Assembly: GCF_900230195.1 (NCBI RefSeq)
Contig: NZ_OCNE01000004.1
Location: forward strand, 186,001-250,000
Direction: 5' to 3'
DNA length: 64,000 nt
Origin: Streptomyces zhaozhouensis
GTDB lineage: Bacteria > Actinomycetota > Actinomycetes > Streptomycetales > Streptomycetaceae
Part shown: positions 49,390 through 57,090 of the stretch, one piece after another
Numbering within the stretch: position 1 is the first letter of the stretch
Layout of the letters: the number at the start of each line of letters is the position of its first letter
Program-made: the position numbers and the translations under genes
The notes under the pieces: model-generated
The model's input: only the letters and a program-made list of their open reading frames with translations
Database searches by the model: none
Told to the model about the DNA's origin: nothing

Positions 49390-51879
49390 ATGTCGTTGAC
49401 GGAACGGTCGGACGCGGGCCCCCTCGCCGCCGATGACCCCGAACGGATCGGTCCCTACCGACTGTTGGGCCGGCTTGGCACGGGCGGCGGTCTGGGCCAG
49501 CTCTATCTGGGGCAGGGACCAGACGCCCGGCTCCTCGCGGTCCGTGCGATATCCCACCGGTTCGCCGCCGACCCGGCCTTCGTCGACCGGCTGCGGGCCG
49601 CGCTGACCGCCGCGGAGAACATCGAGGGGACACGCGTCGTACCCGTCCACGACGCGGACCTCGACGGGCCGGCGCCGTGGCTCGCCAGTGCCTTCCACGA
49701 CGCCCACTCCCTGGCGCGAATCGTGCGCCAGCGGGGCCCGTTGACCCCGGAAGCCGGCTGGCAGGCGGTGGTCGAGCTGACCGCCGCGCTGGCCTCGGCG
49801 CACGCGGCCGGCGTGCCGCACGGCGCGCTCCGGCCGTCGAACGTGCTGCTGACGCCGGACGGCCTTCGGCTGACCGACATCGGCATCGCCCACGCGCGGC
49901 ACCCGGGTGGGCCCGGCGGCGCCCCGGACGAGGCGGCGCTGGGCGACCCGGACTACCTTTGCCCGGAGTCAGTGCTCGGCGAGCCGGCGGGGCCGGCCGC
50001 CGACCTGTACGCCCTGGGCGCTGTGCTGCACTTCGCGACGACCGGCCGGACGCCCTTCGGCTTCGACACGGGCCAGGGCCGGACCAGCGCCTTCGAGCGG
50101 GCCACCGCCTACCAGCGGATCGTGCGGGAGACGCCGGACCTGTCGGCTGTCCAGGACCCCGGGCTGCGGGCGCTGATCGCCGAATGTCTGGCCAAGGAGC
50201 CTGCTGAACGGCCCACCGCAGCTGCCCTGTTGGCGCGCCTGGAGCCGGCCGCCGAGTCTCCGCCGCCCCTGCCCGCCACCCCGCCGCCACCGGCCGGAGC
50301 ACCCGCCACCCCGCCGGCCGGAGCCGCGTTGCCCACCGTGCCCGCGCCGCCGGCCGCTCCCCCGCCGCCGCCGACCCCGCCGACCGCGTCGAGCGGCCGG
50401 CGGCCGATCCGGCGGACCTGGTTCGTCGGCGTGGCCGGCGTACTCAGCCTGGCGCTCGTCGCCACCCTCGTCCTGCTGCTGGGTGACTCGGACGACTCCT
50501 CGACCACCGCGTCCCCCGGCGACCGGGGCGGAGAGGGGGAACAGCGGGCGCCGGGCAGTGACCGCGACGCGGCCGCCGGCACATTCGGCTTCGACTGGGG
50601 TCTGACTGTCGCCGACGTGGTGGACACCGACGACGACTTCGGCGACTTCGTCGGGCTGTGGTCCACCGAGTCCAGCGTGGTCGTCGGCACCTCGCACGGC
50701 GGCCTGGCCGCCGTCGACCCGGCGACCGGCGAACGCCTGTGGACCTGGCGGACCCCGGAGGACGGCCGGCTCTGCAACATGACCCCCGGCACCTCGGACG
50801 GCGTCGGCGCGGTGGCCTACGAGAGCGCTCGCGGCACGGCGGGAACCATGGAGCGGTGCGACCGGCTCCAGACCATCGACCTGACCACCGGCGAGGCCCG
50901 GTGGGCGGAGCCGACCCCGCTGCGCGACGAGGGCATGACCGGCGCGCCGACTCCGCTCAACGGGCAGGCGCTGTCCATCGGCGACGGCTTCGTCACCGCC
51001 CCCTACGGCGAGGGGGACCCCGACCAGGACATCGACTTCGGCCCCACCGACCTGCTGGTCGCCGACCTGGCCACCGGGGAGACCCGGTGGCGCACCGCGT
51101 ACGACGGAGCGCCGGAGGCCGACGGCTGCGCGCTGGTCGGCGAGGCGCTCGCCATGCGGGACCGGGTCTACGCGGTCGGCGCCTGCGACGGTGCCGAGGT
51201 TCCCCAACTGCTGTCCCTGGATGGCGAGTCCGGCGCACCAGCGCGGTCGGCCGAGCTGACCGGCTGCGTGCACTCCACCGACGTCCCGACCAGCGCCCTG
51301 CTCACCACCAACGGCGACCACCTGGTGGTCGGCTGCCAGCCGCTGACGGGTGAGGCGGTGCTGCACACGCTGTCCGCCGACACCGGTGCGCTGCTCCCGA
51401 TCACCGTCGGACCGTTCGCGGAACGCCAGTTGAACGAGGACTTCGCCACCGTGTCGCCGCCCGACAGCGTGCTGCTCCGCGGCGACACCCTCTACCTTCC
51501 GCAGGCCCCGGGGGACGACGTGGCCGGCGCCACCAGCGACGGGGTCGTCGCGGTGGACCTCACCGACGGGACCGAGCTGTGGCGGGTGTTCCGCTCGGGC
51601 GCCGAGCGGGTGCGGCTGCTGGGCGGCACTGAGACGGAGGTGGAGATCCTCGCCGACGGCGAACAGCTGCCGGCCACTGTGTACACCGAGAACGAGACCG
51701 CCACTCCCAGCCACCGGACCACCCTCGACGAGACCCAGCGCGCCCTCCTGGAGAACACCGGGCCCGAGGTGCTGAGCGCGCGGATCGGGGACCGTCTGGT
51801 TCTGGCCTTCACCGGCGCGTCCAGCCCGCAGGACCCGGTGCTGACCATGCTGGACACGGGCGGTGCCGACCCCGGGTAG
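49390..51879 (+). CDS. Membrane pseudokinase fused to PQQ-like beta-propeller
   Basis: A protein of 829 residues. An N-terminal Ser/Thr-kinase-like domain (1-270; [47 protein letters not shown]) is followed by a Pro/Ala linker, one membrane segment (~344-366) and an extracellular domain with PQQ/propeller repeats ([58 protein letters not shown]). Catalytic residues are lost: the ATP-binding Lys is Arg52 in AVRAI, and HRDLKxxN reads HGALRPSN (144-151), without the catalytic Asp; DFG is DIG. It is thus a likely pseudokinase, perhaps an extracellular-ligand sensor passing signals by protein contact. ATG 49390 follows GGAGG. Confidence 0.85.
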   Translation: MSLTERSDAGPLAADDPERIGPYRLLGRLGTGGGLGQLYLGQGPDARLLAVRAISHRFAADPAFVDRLRAALTAAENIEGTRVVPVHDADLDGPAPWLASAFHDAHSLARIVRQRGPLTPEAGWQAVVELTAALASAHAAGVPHGALRPSNVLLTPDGLRLTDIGIAHARHPGGPGGAPDEAALGDPDYLCPESVLGEPAGPAADLYALGAVLHFATTGRTPFGFDTGQGRTSAFERATAYQRIVRETPDLSAVQDPGLRALIAECLAKEPAERPTAAALLARLEPAAESPPPLPATPPPPAGAPATPPAGAALPTVPAPPAAPPPPPTPPTASSGRRPIRRTWFVGVAGVLSLALVATLVLLLGDSDDSSTTASPGDRGGEGEQRAPGSDRDAAAGTFGFDWGLTVADVVDTDDDFGDFVGLWSTESSVVVGTSHGGLAAVDPATGERLWTWRTPEDGRLCNMTPGTSDGVGAVAYESARGTAGTMERCDRLQTIDLTTGEARWAEPTPLRDEGMTGAPTPLNGQALSIGDGFVTAPYGEGDPDQDIDFGPTDLLVADLATGETRWRTAYDGAPEADGCALVGEALAMRDRVYAVGACDGAEVPQLLSLDGESGAPARSAELTGCVHSTDVPTSALLTTNGDHLVVGCQPLTGEAVLHTLSADTGALLPITVGPFAERQLNEDFATVSPPDSVLLRGDTLYLPQAPGDDVAGATSDGVVAVDLTDGTELWRVFRSGAERVRLLGGTETEVEILADGEQLPATVYTENETATPSHRTTLDETQRALLENTGPEVLSARIGDRLVLAFTGASSPQDPVLTMLDTGGADPG

Positions 51880-51994
51880 CCGAGGTCCGTGCCGACCCCG
51901 GGGAGCCGCGGGCGGGCGGCCGCCGTCGGTGGCGGGCCCGACCGGCGGGACGGCGGGGCGTGTCGCCCACGAGCGCTGTCGACGCCGGTGGTCA

Positions 51995-52369
51995 CTACGC
52001 CCGGGTGGCCGCTCCCCAGTCCCAGAGGGACTGGAGGACGGGGCCCAGGGCGTGGCCCCGGGGGGTCAGGCGGTAGTGGACGGCCGGCGGCCACCCCGCG
52101 CTGCGGTGGCGTTCCGCGACGCCGGCCTCGACGAGCTGGCGGAGCCGGTCCGTGAGGACCTTGTCGGAGAGCGAGGGCAGCGCGGTCGCCAACTCCCGGT
52201 AGGACAACGGTCGTTCCGCCGCGAGAAGTTCACGCACCAGCAGCGTCGTCCAGCGGCCGCGCAGCGCGGCCAGCGTGATCTCGACCGGGCAGTCCGTGCT
52301 GGGGCGCGTCACGGCGGCGCGCGTGTCGTCGGGAAGGCCGGGGCGGTGGCGCACCGTTGGGTGAGTCAC
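51995..52369 (-). CDS. HxlR-family transcriptional regulator
   Basis: A winged-helix regulator of 124 residues: CPVEITLAALRGRWTTLLVRELLAAERPLSYRELATALPSLSDKVLTDRLRQLVEAGVAERH and YRLTPRGHALGPVLQSLWDWGA. The Cys before VE matches the redox-type Cys found in many members, which sense electrophiles or aldehydes. GTG 52369 has AGGAGG at 8 nt. It is divergent from the SnoaL-like gene, whose start is 25 bases away, so regulator binding would control both. Confidence 0.9.
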   Translation of the reverse strand: MTHPTVRHRPGLPDDTRAAVTRPSTDCPVEITLAALRGRWTTLLVRELLAAERPLSYRELATALPSLSDKVLTDRLRQLVEAGVAERHRSAGWPPAVHYRLTPRGHALGPVLQSLWDWGAATRA

Positions 52370-52394
52370 GAGCGGGCCTCCTAACCTCGCCGCC

Positions 52395-52835
52395 ATGAGC
52401 GGACACGAGAGCGAGAACGAGTCGGAACGAGCGAAAGGACAGCCCCACGCTAGCGAGGGCACACCGCCGGAGGCGAGGTCGGCGGAGGAACTGCCCGCGG
52501 CCTTCGCCGCGCGGTTCAACGGGCCGGACCGCGCCGCCGCCGTGGCCGGGAAGTACGCGGAGGAGGCCGCGTTCGTCACTCCCGAGGGTCGCGTGGCGAG
52601 GGGAGCGGACGAGATCGCCGAGGCCAACGCCGCCTTTCTCGCGCTGCGTCGGCCGATCGAGGTGCGGCCGCGCAGCGTCACCGTGGTCGGTGACACCGCG
52701 CTGCTCATCGTCGACTGGGAGTTGGCCGGCGGCGACGTCGGCGGCACCGCCACGGACGTGGCCAGGCGCGGCGCCGACGGGGTGTGGCGTTACGTGATCG
52801 ACAACCCCATGGGCGGCGGCGGCTTCAGGCGTTGA
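52395..52835 (+). CDS. SnoaL-like / DUF4440-type protein
   Basis: A protein of 146 residues with a low-complexity acidic start of about 30 residues, then a cone-shaped NTF2-like domain: ELPAAFAARFNGPDRAAAVAGKYAEEAAFVTPEGRVARGADEIAEANAAF and VRPRSVTVVGDTALLIVDWEL, ending RRGADGVWRYVIDNPMG. The fold is used for isomerases, hydroxylases and ketosteroid-type binding; no catalytic residues can be assigned. TAACCT at 52382-52387 lies 7 nt before the ATG, giving a leaderless-type start. It overlaps the convergent arginase-like gene by 11 bases. Confidence 0.82.
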   Translation: MSGHESENESERAKGQPHASEGTPPEARSAEELPAAFAARFNGPDRAAAVAGKYAEEAAFVTPEGRVARGADEIAEANAAFLALRRPIEVRPRSVTVVGDTALLIVDWELAGGDVGGTATDVARRGADGVWRYVIDNPMGGGGFRR

Positions 52836-53745
52836 GGGCGTCGCCCGGCGCGGCGTCGCCCGACAGGGCGCCGACCAGCAGGTCGGCGAGGAGCGCGGCG
52901 CCGCTGCCGTCGGGGTCCAGGTCCGGGTCGTAGATCGTCAGGTTGAGGCCGACGCAGCGCGGCGAGGCGAGCAACGCGCCCAGCAGCGCGGCCAGTTCGT
53001 CGGGCAGGAGCCCGCCTGGATCGGGGGCGTCCACCGCCGGCATCACCGTCGGGTCCAGCACGTCGGCGTCGAGGTGGAGCCAGAAGCCGTCCGTGGGGGC
53101 GTCCGCGAGCCCGGAGCGGGCGCGGGCCGGCAGCTCCGCGCCCCAGCCCCGGATCTCGTCGGCGGTCGCGGCGACGATGCCGGCCTCGGCCAACTCCGCC
53201 CGTTCCGTGTCGTACGCGCGGATGCCGAAGACCCGCACGTCCTCCTCCCGGAGGTAGGGCCGCAGCCCCTCCATGTCGGTCAGGTCGCGCTGGCCGCGCC
53301 CGGTGGCCAGCGCCAGCTCCTCGCCGCCGGCGGCGCCCACGTGCTCCGCGTTCCCCGGGTGCCGGAAGTCGGCGGAGCCGTCGACGGCGGCCAGCCCGAA
53401 GCGTCCGATCCGGCGCAGCGCCAGGGAGCAGCCGAGCTGGATCGAGCAGTCCCCGCCGAGCACCACGGGGAACTCGCCGGCCCGCACATGCCCCTCGACC
53501 CGGTCGGCGAGGCGGCGGCTGTAGTCGGCGATGGCCTCGGCGTGGAAGACGCCGTCACCGGGGCGCCAGTCGCCCCGGTGGTAGCGCGGGGGGACGACGA
53601 CGCCGCCCTCGGCGGCGGACAGCCGCGCCAGCAGCCGCTGTTCGCGCAGCGCGCCGGCGAGCTTGTAGCAGCCGGGCACCGCGCCCTCGGCGGGCGGGCG
53701 CAGGCCCAGGTTGGACGGGGCGTCGAGAAGCACGAGGCGGCGCAT
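52825..53745 (-). CDS. Arginase-family (ureohydrolase) protein
   Basis: About 306 residues of ureohydrolase fold: LDAPSNLGLRPPAEGAVPGCYKLAGALRE, FPVVLGGDCSIQLGCSLAL (first metal-site Asp), a LAAVDGSADFRHPGNAEH segment where the usual DAHxD is DGSAD, so one metal-binding His is replaced by Ser, and GFWLHLDADVLDPTVMPAVDAPDPGGL (the second DxD site intact). It may hydrolyse agmatine, arginine, formiminoglutamate or another guanidino compound, possibly with an altered metal site. ATG 53745 is preferred over ATG 53754 because TACCAT (53758-53753) lies 7 nt before it. Convergent with the SnoaL-like gene. Confidence 0.83.
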   Translation of the reverse strand: MRRLVLLDAPSNLGLRPPAEGAVPGCYKLAGALREQRLLARLSAAEGGVVVPPRYHRGDWRPGDGVFHAEAIADYSRRLADRVEGHVRAGEFPVVLGGDCSIQLGCSLALRRIGRFGLAAVDGSADFRHPGNAEHVGAAGGEELALATGRGQRDLTDMEGLRPYLREEDVRVFGIRAYDTERAELAEAGIVAATADEIRGWGAELPARARSGLADAPTDGFWLHLDADVLDPTVMPAVDAPDPGGLLPDELAALLGALLASPRCVGLNLTIYDPDLDPDGSGAALLADLLVGALSGDAAPGDALNA

Positions 53746-53781
53746 GGCCGCCATGGTACGGGAGGGACGCCGCCGTTCGCA

Positions 53782-54822
53782 CTAACGTTCGGTGCGGGGC
53801 GCGGCGACGCTGTCCCTGACCACCAGCGTGGTCGCCAGTTCGACGCGCGGGCTCTCCAACTCCTCGCCGTTCATCAGCCGCACCAGGGTGCGCAGCGCGC
53901 TGCCGCCCATCTCCTTGAGCGGCTGGCGGACCGTGGTCAGCGCCGGCGCCACCCAACGGGCCTCCGGCAGGTCGTCGAAGCCGACGACGCTCACGTCCTC
54001 GGGAACCCGCAACCCGGCGCCCGCCAGCGCCTCGTAGCCGCCGATCGCCATGTGGTCGGAGCAGATGAACAGCGCGGTCGGCGGCGAGGGGAGCTGAAGC
54101 AGCGCCCGCACCTGCTCCGCGCCGCTCGCCCGGTCGTAGGTGCCGTCACGGACCAGCGTCGGCTCCGTCTCGATGCCGGCCGCCGCCAGCGCCGAGCGGT
54201 AACCCGCCGTCCTGGCCCGGGAGTAGAGGTGCTGCGGCGGGCCCGTGACCAGGGCGATCCGGCGGTGGCCGCGTTGCAGCAGATGCGTCGTGGCCTCGTA
54301 GGCGCCGGCCCAGTTGGTGGTGCCGACGGAGAGCACGTCCGGCGCCGGGTCGCTCAGCGGGTCGATCACCACGCAGGGCACCCGCGCCTGGGTCAGCCGC
54401 CCCAACTGGTCGCGGGTCGGCTCGATCAGCCCGAGCACCACGCCCGCGCTGCCGCGTTCCAGCACCCGGTCGACCCAGTCCTGCGCGCGGTGGTTGGTCG
54501 CCGAGGCCGAGGAGCGGGCCACGGAGATCGCCACGTGCACCCCCGCCTGGTAGGCGGCGGCCTCCATCCCGCTGGCGACACTCGCCGGCCAGGAACCGTC
54601 GAGGCCGCTCAGCACCAGGTCCACGGTGCGCACGCCGGCGTCGGGGGCGGGGGTGCCGCGCCGCACGTAGTGGTGGTGGCGCAGCGCCGAGTCGACCTTG
54701 GCCCTGGTGTCGCGCGAGACGTCGTCCCGACCGTTGAGAACCTTGGAGACGGTCGAGACGGAGACCCCGGCCGTCTCGGCGATGTGGGCCAGGGTGGGGC
54801 GGGACGTCCTGCTCTCGGTCAC
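53782..54822 (-). CDS. LacI-family transcriptional repressor
   Basis: A LacI/GalR regulator of 346 residues. HTH and hinge: RPTLAHIAETAGVSVSTVSKVLNGRDDVSRDTRAKVDSALRHHHYV (8-54). Periplasmic-binding-like core: TVDLVLSGLDGSWPASVASGMEAAAYQAG, VLGLIEPTRDQLGRL, CVVIDPLSDPAPDVLSVGTTNWAGAYEATTHLL, RRIALVTGPPQHLYSRARTAGYRSAL and ALFICSDHMAIGGYEALAGAGLRVPEDVSVVGFDDLPEA. It is divergent from the ThuA-Gfo/Idh operon (235-base gap). It is the natural regulator of that operon and of the ThuA-PQQ dehydrogenase operon, which share an operator-like element. Confidence 0.92.
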   Translation of the reverse strand: MTESRTSRPTLAHIAETAGVSVSTVSKVLNGRDDVSRDTRAKVDSALRHHHYVRRGTPAPDAGVRTVDLVLSGLDGSWPASVASGMEAAAYQAGVHVAISVARSSASATNHRAQDWVDRVLERGSAGVVLGLIEPTRDQLGRLTQARVPCVVIDPLSDPAPDVLSVGTTNWAGAYEATTHLLQRGHRRIALVTGPPQHLYSRARTAGYRSALAAAGIETEPTLVRDGTYDRASGAEQVRALLQLPSPPTALFICSDHMAIGGYEALAGAGLRVPEDVSVVGFDDLPEARWVAPALTTVRQPLKEMGGSALRTLVRLMNGEELESPRVELATTLVVRDSVAAPRTER

Positions 54823-54973
54823 GGGTCCATTCTCTGCTTTCCCGACACTTTTCGAGTCACTGTAGTCCGCTCGGGCGCGGAGCCCTCACCGTGGGGCCGT
54901 AGCTCTCCACGGATATGGCGGTCGCGTGGAGTGAACGCGCCGTTCCGTTTCCCGCCGCGTCTCCGGAACCGGG

Positions 54974-55025
54974 TTGACGCCCTCCGTGGCGGCTTCTAGC
55001 TTCCCTACCGGTTCTTTGCGAAACC
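54974..55025 (+). promoter_or_regulatory. Promoter and LacI-type operator of the ThuA/Gfo-Idh operon
   Basis: TTGACG (54974-54979) and TAGCTT (54997-55002) are 17 bases apart, an excellent sigma-70-type promoter. The imperfect palindrome GGTTCTTTGCGAAACC (55010-55025) follows at the expected transcription start. The same arrangement and a near-identical element occur before the second ThuA gene at 60.5 kb. Confidence 0.7.
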
Positions 55026-55057
55026 GCCCGCCGCAGCCTGTCGTCCAGGAGGGCACC

Positions 55058-55834
55058 ATGCCGTTCCCGTCCGCGCCCCCACCGCCCCCTCCGCTGCGGG
55101 TCACCGTCTGGTGCGAGGGCCGCGCCGAGCGGCTGGACCCCGAGGTCGCCAAGCGCTACCCGCGCGGCATGGGCGGCGCCGTCGCCGAGGCCGTCGAGCA
55201 GCACCTGGGCGAACGCGTCCTGGTGCGCACCGCGGAGCTGGACGAGCCGGACCACGGGCTGACGGAGGAGGCGCTGGCCGCGACGGACGTGCTGACCTGG
55301 TGGGGGAACCTGGCGCACCGGGAGGTCTCCGACGCGGTGGTGGGCCGCGTGCACCGCGGGGTGCTCGCCGGGATGGGGCTCGTGGTGCTCCACTCGGGCC
55401 ATCTCTCCAAGATCTTCCGCCGGTTGATGGGCACCTCCTGCACGCTGCGCTGGCGGAACGCGGCCGAGCGCGAGCTGGTCTGGACGGTCGACCCGACGCA
55501 TCCGGTGGCCGCCGGGGTGCCGCACCCGCTGGTGATCGAGGAACAGGAGACCTACGGCGAGTTCTTCGACATACCCGAACCCGAGGAGCTGGTCTTCGTC
55601 AGCTCCTTCGACGGCGGCGAGGTCTTCCGCAGCGGCTGCGCGTTCCGGCGCGGCAAGGGGCGGATCTTCTACTTCAGCCCAGGCGACCAGGAGTATCCCG
55701 TCTACCACCACCCCCATGTGCGGCGGGTGATCGCCAACGCGGTCGCCTGGGCGGCCCCCGCGACCGACCGCGAGCAGCCCCGGCTGACCCATGTCGAGTC
55801 CGGCTGGTTCGAGCACACGGGCGGCGCGGCGTGA
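55058..55834 (+). CDS. ThuA-domain protein 1
   Basis: A class-I glutamine-amidotransferase-like protein of 258 residues of the ThuA (trehalose utilization) family: RVTVWCEGRAERLDPEVAKRYPRGMGGAVAEAVEQHL, ATDVLTWWGNLAHREVSDAVV, GLVVLHSGHLSKIFRRLMGTSCTLRWR, PHPLVIEEQETYGEFFDIPEPEELVFVSSF, GKGRIFYFSPGDQEYPVYHHPHVRRVIANAVAWA. Such proteins accompany sugar oxidation and epimerisation genes; their chemistry is still debated. The ATG has AGGAGGGC upstream. The next gene starts inside its stop (GTGA), so they are coupled. Confidence 0.9.
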   Translation: MPFPSAPPPPPPLRVTVWCEGRAERLDPEVAKRYPRGMGGAVAEAVEQHLGERVLVRTAELDEPDHGLTEEALAATDVLTWWGNLAHREVSDAVVGRVHRGVLAGMGLVVLHSGHLSKIFRRLMGTSCTLRWRNAAERELVWTVDPTHPVAAGVPHPLVIEEQETYGEFFDIPEPEELVFVSSFDGGEVFRSGCAFRRGKGRIFYFSPGDQEYPVYHHPHVRRVIANAVAWAAPATDREQPRLTHVESGWFEHTGGAA

Positions 55835-57015
55835 ACGCGGGCCACGGCGCGGACGCCGGCATCGCGAACGGAGGCGACGGCGCGGACGCCGGCTTCGCGA
55901 CCGTGCCGGGAGACGGCGCGCCGCTGCGGGTGCTGGTGGTCGGCGCCGGCGGGATGGGCCGCGCCTGGCTGCGCGCCGTGCGGGAGTCGGACGCCGTCGC
56001 GCTGGCCGGCGTGGTCGACCTGGACACCGACCGGGCGGCCGAGGCGCTGGCCGCGACGGGCCACGACGAACGGGTGCCCGTCGGGACGGAGTTGACCGAG
56101 ATCGCCGCCGGCTGCGCGCCCGACGCGGTGATCGACGTGACCGTGCCGGAGGCCCATCTCCCGGTCACCCTACGGGCGTTGGCGCTGGGGCTGCCCGTGC
56201 TTGGCGAGAAGCCGCTGGCGCCGACGCTGCCCGAGGGGCTGCGGCTGGCGGCGGCGGCCGAGGCGGCCGGCCAGTTGTTCATGGTCAGCCAGTCCCGTCG
56301 CTACCACCCGGAACTCCACGCGCTGCGCGCCGCGTTGCCCCGCCTGGGCCGGGTCGGGGTGGCCAGCACCGAGTTCTATGTCGCGCCCCGGTTCGGCGGC
56401 TTTCGCGACGCGATGGCCCAGCCGCTGCTGGTGGACATGGCGATCCACGCGTTCGACACGGCGCGCTGGCTGCTGGACGCGGAGCCGGTCTCGGTGCGCT
56501 GCGAGTCGTTCAACCCCGCCTGGAGCTGGTACGCGGGCGACGCGGCCGCCACCGCCGTCTTCGAGATGACGGGCGGGGCGCGCTATGTCTACACCGGCAG
56601 CTGGTGCTCGCCCGGCGTGGAGACCTCGTGGAACGGCCGTTGGCGGCTGAGCGGCGAGCACGGCGGCGCGCTCTGGGACGGCTCGGGGCCGGCCAGGTTC
56701 GAGACCGAAACCGAAACCGAAACCGAAACCGACGCCGCCGCCCAGACCGGGCCGCCGGAGGCCGGATACGGCAGGGGCATCGCCGGCGCGCTCGCGGAGT
56801 TCGTCGCGGCGCTGCGCACCGGCCGCACCCCGCTGGGCGAGGTCCACCAGAACCTGCGCACCCTCGCGATGGTCGTCGCCGCCGTCGAGTCGGCGGAACG
56901 CGACCGCCGGATCGCCGTCGACGCGCTCCTCGCCGACGCCCTGGAGTCGGCCCTCGCCACCGCCTCCGACCTCGAACGCCCCCGCCTGGCCGCGTGGAAC
57001 GGCCGGGTCCCCTGA
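55831..57015 (+). CDS. Gfo/Idh/MocA-family oxidoreductase
   Basis: An NAD(P)-dependent sugar or inositol oxidoreductase of 394 residues. After a Gly/Ala-rich 30-residue start, the Rossmann motif PLRVLVVGAGGMGRAWLRAV (~30-50) leads to AVIDVTVPEAHLPVTLRALALGLPVLGEKPLAPTL, with the family EKP motif. The C-terminal substrate domain contains FMVSQSRRYHPEL, DMAIHAFDTARWLL and GSWCSPGVETSWNGRWRLSGEHG. It overlaps the ThuA stop by 4 bases. Joint action with ThuA on an oxidised (3-keto-type) sugar is suggested by the context. A hexanucleotide array encodes an ETETETET stretch at about residue 290. Confidence 0.9.
   Translation: MNAGHGADAGIANGGDGADAGFATVPGDGAPLRVLVVGAGGMGRAWLRAVRESDAVALAGVVDLDTDRAAEALAATGHDERVPVGTELTEIAAGCAPDAVIDVTVPEAHLPVTLRALALGLPVLGEKPLAPTLPEGLRLAAAAEAAGQLFMVSQSRRYHPELHALRAALPRLGRVGVASTEFYVAPRFGGFRDAMAQPLLVDMAIHAFDTARWLLDAEPVSVRCESFNPAWSWYAGDAAATAVFEMTGGARYVYTGSWCSPGVETSWNGRWRLSGEHGGALWDGSGPARFETETETETETDAAAQTGPPEAGYGRGIAGALAEFVAALRTGRTPLGEVHQNLRTLAMVVAAVESAERDRRIAVDALLADALESALATASDLERPRLAAWNGRVP
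56701..56730. repeat. In-frame GAAACC hexanucleotide array
   Basis: Five units of GA(A/G)ACC in a row encode alternating Glu and Thr inside the Gfo/Idh gene. Changes in copy number would keep the frame. A related hexanucleotide array lies at about 22972-23012 in a spacer. Confidence 0.8.
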
Positions 57016-57032
57016 CGCGCGGCGGCGGACGG

Positions 57033-57067
57033 ACGCCGCCCGCCCCGGACGACGGGACGGGCGGCGT
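57033..57067. terminator. Hairpin between convergent Gfo/Idh and PQQ-dehydrogenase genes
   Basis: A 10-bp perfect stem, ACGCCGCCCG with CGGGCGGCGT, in the 75-base gap between two convergent genes; can act on both strands. Confidence 0.65.
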
Positions 57068-57090
57068 GCGCGGCGGGGAAACGGGGACCG

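Noticed and set aside
56201..56569. Open frames nested within the Gfo/Idh and neighbouring genes
   Set aside because: They are out-of-phase readings of strongly coding sequence with Arg/Ala/Ser-rich, motif-free products.
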